Positions 5,362 through 7,587 of a stretch of 7,587 nt of DNA are shown here, piece by piece. This DNA comes from Chloroflexota bacterium (lineage in GTDB: Bacteria; Chloroflexota; Limnocylindria; Limnocylindrales; CSP1-4). Within the stretch, counting starts at the first letter, position 1, and each line of letters opens with the position of its first letter. The translations under genes were made by a program, and so were the position numbers. The notes beneath the pieces are model-generated. The model did no database searches, was not told the DNA's origin, and worked only from the letters and a program-made list of their open reading frames with translations. The stretch is from assembly GCA_030271555.1 (NCBI GenBank), contig JARXKQ010000045.1:1-7587 (forward strand), in the 5' to 3' direction.

Positions 5362-7325
5362 GCGGCATGCCGCTTTGGTCGGAATCTGAAGTACGCCCAG
5401 AACAGCACCGACGCAAGGCCGAAGAACGCCAGCAGGAGGATCAGGGTGACGAAGGAGGTGCGCGTCGAGTCGGCCAAGTAGCCCGCACCCGCGGCCGGGT
5501 TGAGCAGCACGTGCACGAAGCCGAACAGGCCGATGGCCATCAAGGCGATCCACACCCGACGATCCCACTTGAAGACCGCCTCGCCCGGCATGAAGCGCAG
5601 CGGCAGCATCGCGAAGACAGCGTTCTCGAGCCCGGCAACCACGATGGTCACCGCGGCCGCCTCCACCAGGACCGTGCCAAAGTCAGCGCCGGCCGCCGAG
5701 CCGCGCAACAGCGCGAGAGCGATCCATGCGGCGAGTGCGACGCCGAGCGTCGTCGCCGCAGCGACTGCCTTGGCACGGCCTTCAATCCGCCGATCCACGC
5801 CGTGCACCACGAGGAAGCCCACGATCAACCCATACAGGTAGCCCGGCTGGAAGTTGGCGAAGCGGCTGATAAGGACGCACGCCACGCCCACGATGAGCGT
5901 CGCTGGCAGGGCGCGCACCGTCAGCGCAAAGTGATCGCGGCGGGCCAAGATCAAGAGCGGCACGCCCCACGCGAGCATCACCGCGAACAGACCCAAGGCC
6001 AGCCCGGCCAGCTCCGCGAGTGAGTTGAGGCTGAAGCCAAAAGTCGGGTCGAGAAACGCGTAGAGCAACGCGGTCAGCAGGACGAAGCCAGCGATGCGCA
6101 GAGGCGAGCGCCAGGGATCGGCGGCGGCGGGCGAGTGGGCAGGTTCGGCGGCAGCGGCGCCCGCCTCAGACGCCGCGACGTGTTCCGGCGCGGGTGCGGC
6201 CGTGAGGAACGACTGATAGGTCGTGGGCGGAGCCGGAGGTTGCCCACCCGCAGCCGGCGATCTCCGGCTGGCGATCTGCTTCCGGATCCAAGCTACAAAG
6301 CGATCCCACATGCGATTCGCCCACGCCTGAAGCCGCGCCAGCCAGCCCATCACCTCGGCGTAGTTCTCCTCGAGCGTGTTGTTGAACAGCGCGCTGGGGA
6401 ACGGCACCAGGACGATCACGCCCGCGGTCACCGCGACGCTCTGCGCGACAACGACCGGGTCGAGCGTGATATGGAGCGGGTCAGGCACGGACGATAGGAG
6501 CGATTGGCCGCTCGCCGGAGACCCACCTACCGGCGAGAAGAATGTCTCCTGGGAGAAGATCGCCGTCGCGCCGGGGGCGATGTTGAACTGCCACGACAAC
6601 CCCGCACCGTTGTCGAAGACGGTCTGCTCGGCACAGGCGCACGTGTCGGGAAAAGGCGCCTGGCTGATGATGCGCGACCAGACGTCGCTGTAGCCACCGG
6701 CGAAGTAATGGCTGCCCACTGTGATCGGCAGCCATTGCTCGACGCGCCGACCAAGTGCCGGATCGACGATGCATGCCGGCGAACCGCCATCGACGCGGAC
6801 GAAGCCCGCGTCGTTGCCCTGCAGGTAGCAGTCGCCGGCGCGGTACAGCACCCCGGTCTGGCCGGCGGTGCCGATGTTCGCGACCGCGACGTCAGTTCGG
6901 TATGAGCGACTGCCGACGGCGTAGCTGTCGGTTTCGGTGAGTCGGAGGCCTGCTTCGCCAATGTCGACCACCGTCACGACGCGGAACGGATCAGCGACCG
7001 TGCCGCTACCGCTGACCGGTGTCTGGCTCACGATCGTGTATGGGATCAACGTGGCGGAGCCGCCGGCTGGGCCCCACACCGTGCTACCAGTCGCTACCCA
7101 GGTGCCGCAACTGCCGACTTCCGACTCCGACGGAAAGAACTCGAACCCCGGGTCACCCGCATAGGCAACCTGGCAGGACAAGTCGTCGGTGATGAAGATC
7201 TGGCTCAACGGACCCGGCGACTCGATCGCCACCTGGGCGGCCAGTGCCCGGGTCGGGAGACTCAGCGCGAACGCAAACAGCGCTATCGCGCAAAGGACAC
7301 GGGCAACGGCCACTCGACCCGCCAT
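5358..7325 (-). CDS. FGLLP-motif-type membrane protein with secreted N-terminal domain
   Basis: This 655-residue envelope protein starts with a signal peptide (hydrophobic core about 10-23, likely cleaved after ALA at 27-29). An extracytoplasmic domain follows (about 30-289) with six cysteines (51, 73, 166, 185, 229, 231) that could form disulfides. One membrane helix (about 291-311) leads to the FPSALFNNTLEENYAEV segment and a basic amphipathic stretch, then an Ala/Pro-rich linker (about 353-405). About seven or eight further helices lie between 409 and 645. The segment GLENAVFAMLPLRFMPG (565-581) followed by HVLLNP (605-610) resembles membrane proteins I recall as FGLLP motif-containing, with FAMLP in place of FGLLP. 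Their function is not known to me. ATG 7325 places the signal peptide correctly, though no Shine-Dalgarno is evident. It is the first gene of a two-gene unit with the SRPBCC gene and lies 102 bp beyond pntB. The family name is recalled, not searched. Confidence 0.72.
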   Translation of the reverse strand: MAGRVAVARVLCAIALFAFALSLPTRALAAQVAIESPGPLSQIFITDDLSCQVAYAGDPGFEFFPSESEVGSCGTWVATGSTVWGPAGGSATLIPYTIVSQTPVSGSGTVADPFRVVTVVDIGEAGLRLTETDSYAVGSRSYRTDVAVANIGTAGQTGVLYRAGDCYLQGNDAGFVRVDGGSPACIVDPALGRRVEQWLPITVGSHYFAGGYSDVWSRIISQAPFPDTCACAEQTVFDNGAGLSWQFNIAPGATAIFSQETFFSPVGGSPASGQSLLSSVPDPLHITLDPVVVAQSVAVTAGVIVLVPFPSALFNNTLEENYAEVMGWLARLQAWANRMWDRFVAWIRKQIASRRSPAAGGQPPAPPTTYQSFLTAAPAPEHVAASEAGAAAAEPAHSPAAADPWRSPLRIAGFVLLTALLYAFLDPTFGFSLNSLAELAGLALGLFAVMLAWGVPLLILARRDHFALTVRALPATLIVGVACVLISRFANFQPGYLYGLIVGFLVVHGVDRRIEGRAKAVAAATTLGVALAAWIALALLRGSAAGADFGTVLVEAAAVTIVVAGLENAVFAMLPLRFMPGEAVFKWDRRVWIALMAIGLFGFVHVLLNPAAGAGYLADSTRTSFVTLILLLAFFGLASVLFWAYFRFRPKRHAA

Positions 7326-7357
7326 GGTCGAGAAGGATATTCGGATTACTTTGCTCC

Positions 7358-7373
7358 GCAGCGCAAGCGCTGC
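7358..7373 (-). promoter_or_regulatory. Short inverted repeat upstream of the FGLLP-type gene
   Basis: GCAGCGC and GCGCTGC form arms of 7 bp around a central AA (16 bp in all), starting 32 bases upstream of the ATG at 7325. No T-tract follows on the minus strand. The next bases turn AT-richer, where a promoter for the membrane-protein gene would be expected. An operator or a second weak terminator after pntB are both possible. GC-rich palindromes are common in such DNA, so support is limited. Confidence 0.3.
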
Positions 7374-7390
7374 TGCGCGCGACAGTGGTC

Positions 7391-7415
7391 CGGCCCCGAC
7401 GGATCGTCGGTGCCG
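7391..7415 (-). terminator. GC-rich hairpin after pntB, candidate terminator
   Basis: Twelve bases past the pntB stop on the minus strand, CCGACG and CGTCGG pair around a 3-base loop. After one mismatch, CGGC and GCCG extend the stem to ten paired positions. There is no run of T afterwards, so it is not a classic intrinsic terminator. High-GC bacteria often use such hairpins without a U-tract. The position between a transhydrogenase gene and an unrelated membrane-protein gene supports a transcript end here. Confidence 0.45.
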
Positions 7416-7427
7416 TCCCGTCGCTTG

Positions 7428-7587
7428 CTAGAGCGCTTTCACCGCTGCGGTCAATGCCGCGAGGCCCTCGCGCGCGTCGGCGAAGAGCATGCCCGTCTTG
7501 GGATCGGCATACAGCTCGTTGTCGATGCCCGCGTAGCCGGGACGCATCGAGCGCTTGATGACGATGATGCTCCGCGCCTTGTCGACG
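7428..7587 (-). CDS. pntB: NAD(P) transhydrogenase subunit beta, C-terminus (partial)
   Basis: The last 52 codons of a minus-strand gene end at TAG 7430-7428, and the rest lies beyond the window. The fragment matches the NADP(H)-binding domain III of the proton-translocating transhydrogenase. It has a VDKARSIIVIKRSM stretch, then GYAG, then a D-N-E-L-Y segment and MLFADA near the end. In the family the KRS loop (residues 11-13 of the visible part) contacts the 2'-phosphate of NADP, and GYAG belongs to the lid over the nucleotide. Both are intact. The enzyme is a membrane complex that uses the proton gradient to reduce NADP+ with NADH, supplying NADPH. pntA genes would be expected upstream on the minus strand, outside the window. 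The visible tail reads without frameshift. Confidence 0.93.
   Translation of the reverse strand, partial: VDKARSIIVIKRSMRPGYAGIDNELYADPKTGMLFADAREGLAALTAAVKAL

Noticed and set aside
4933..5568. Longer start for the SRPBCC gene at 5568
   Set aside because: The extra N-terminal residues overlap the membrane-protein gene in another frame and do not resemble SRPBCC proteins. The ATG at 5361 begins exactly at the family's first strand.
4399..6023. Plus-strand open frames of 284 and 313 codons across the WYL, SRPBCC and membrane-protein genes
   Set aside because: They are out of frame or antisense to three well-supported genes, and their translations are rich in Arg, Pro and Ala with no domain pattern.

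Overview
The window is GC-rich, with strong G/C preference at third codon positions, and codes densely on both strands. It has seven coding regions, two of them cut by the window edges. Gene content and base composition suggest a free-living high-GC bacterium, most plausibly a Chloroflexota (Limnocylindria-like) or actinobacterial lineage. The sequence alone does not settle this. There are no RNA genes, insertion sequences, CRISPR arrays or attachment sites. No gene-free stretch exceeds about 200 bp.

Layout, left to right. Bases 1-37 hold the last codons of an unidentified plus-strand gene. A plus-strand GIDE/BAM-domain membrane protein follows (98-1030). The next gap of about 200 bp (1031-1234) contains related CCAAT/ATTGG inverted repeats and a TTGACA hexamer. 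It also contains in-frame coding sequence for a DNA-binding helix-turn-helix with no normal start codon. The central gene (1235-3919, effectively starting further upstream) is a large signalling protein: an excisionase/MerR-like HTH, about four GAF domains, and a GGDEF nucleotide cyclase with an intact product-inhibition site. A WYL-domain transcriptional regulator follows after 21 bp (3941-4936), probably in the same transcript.

The minus-strand block converges on that pair, and the facing stop codons overlap in one CTAG. Read in its own direction, it starts with the C-terminus of the NAD(P) transhydrogenase beta subunit PntB (7587-7428). Then come two hairpins, a secreted/multi-pass membrane protein of the FGLLP-motif type (7325-5358), and a small SRPBCC/AHSA1-like protein (5361-4933) coupled to it by an ATGA overlap.

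Functionally, the plus-strand pair looks like a sensory and regulatory module: a ligand-sensing, possibly DNA-binding cyclic-dinucleotide synthase next to a ligand-responsive repressor or activator. The minus-strand pair looks like an envelope protein and its cytosolic partner. The point most worth a second look is the central cyclase. It carries a DNA-binding head rarely seen on GGDEF proteins, and Asn replaces the Asp that normally reads the guanine base, so its nucleotide product is open to question.
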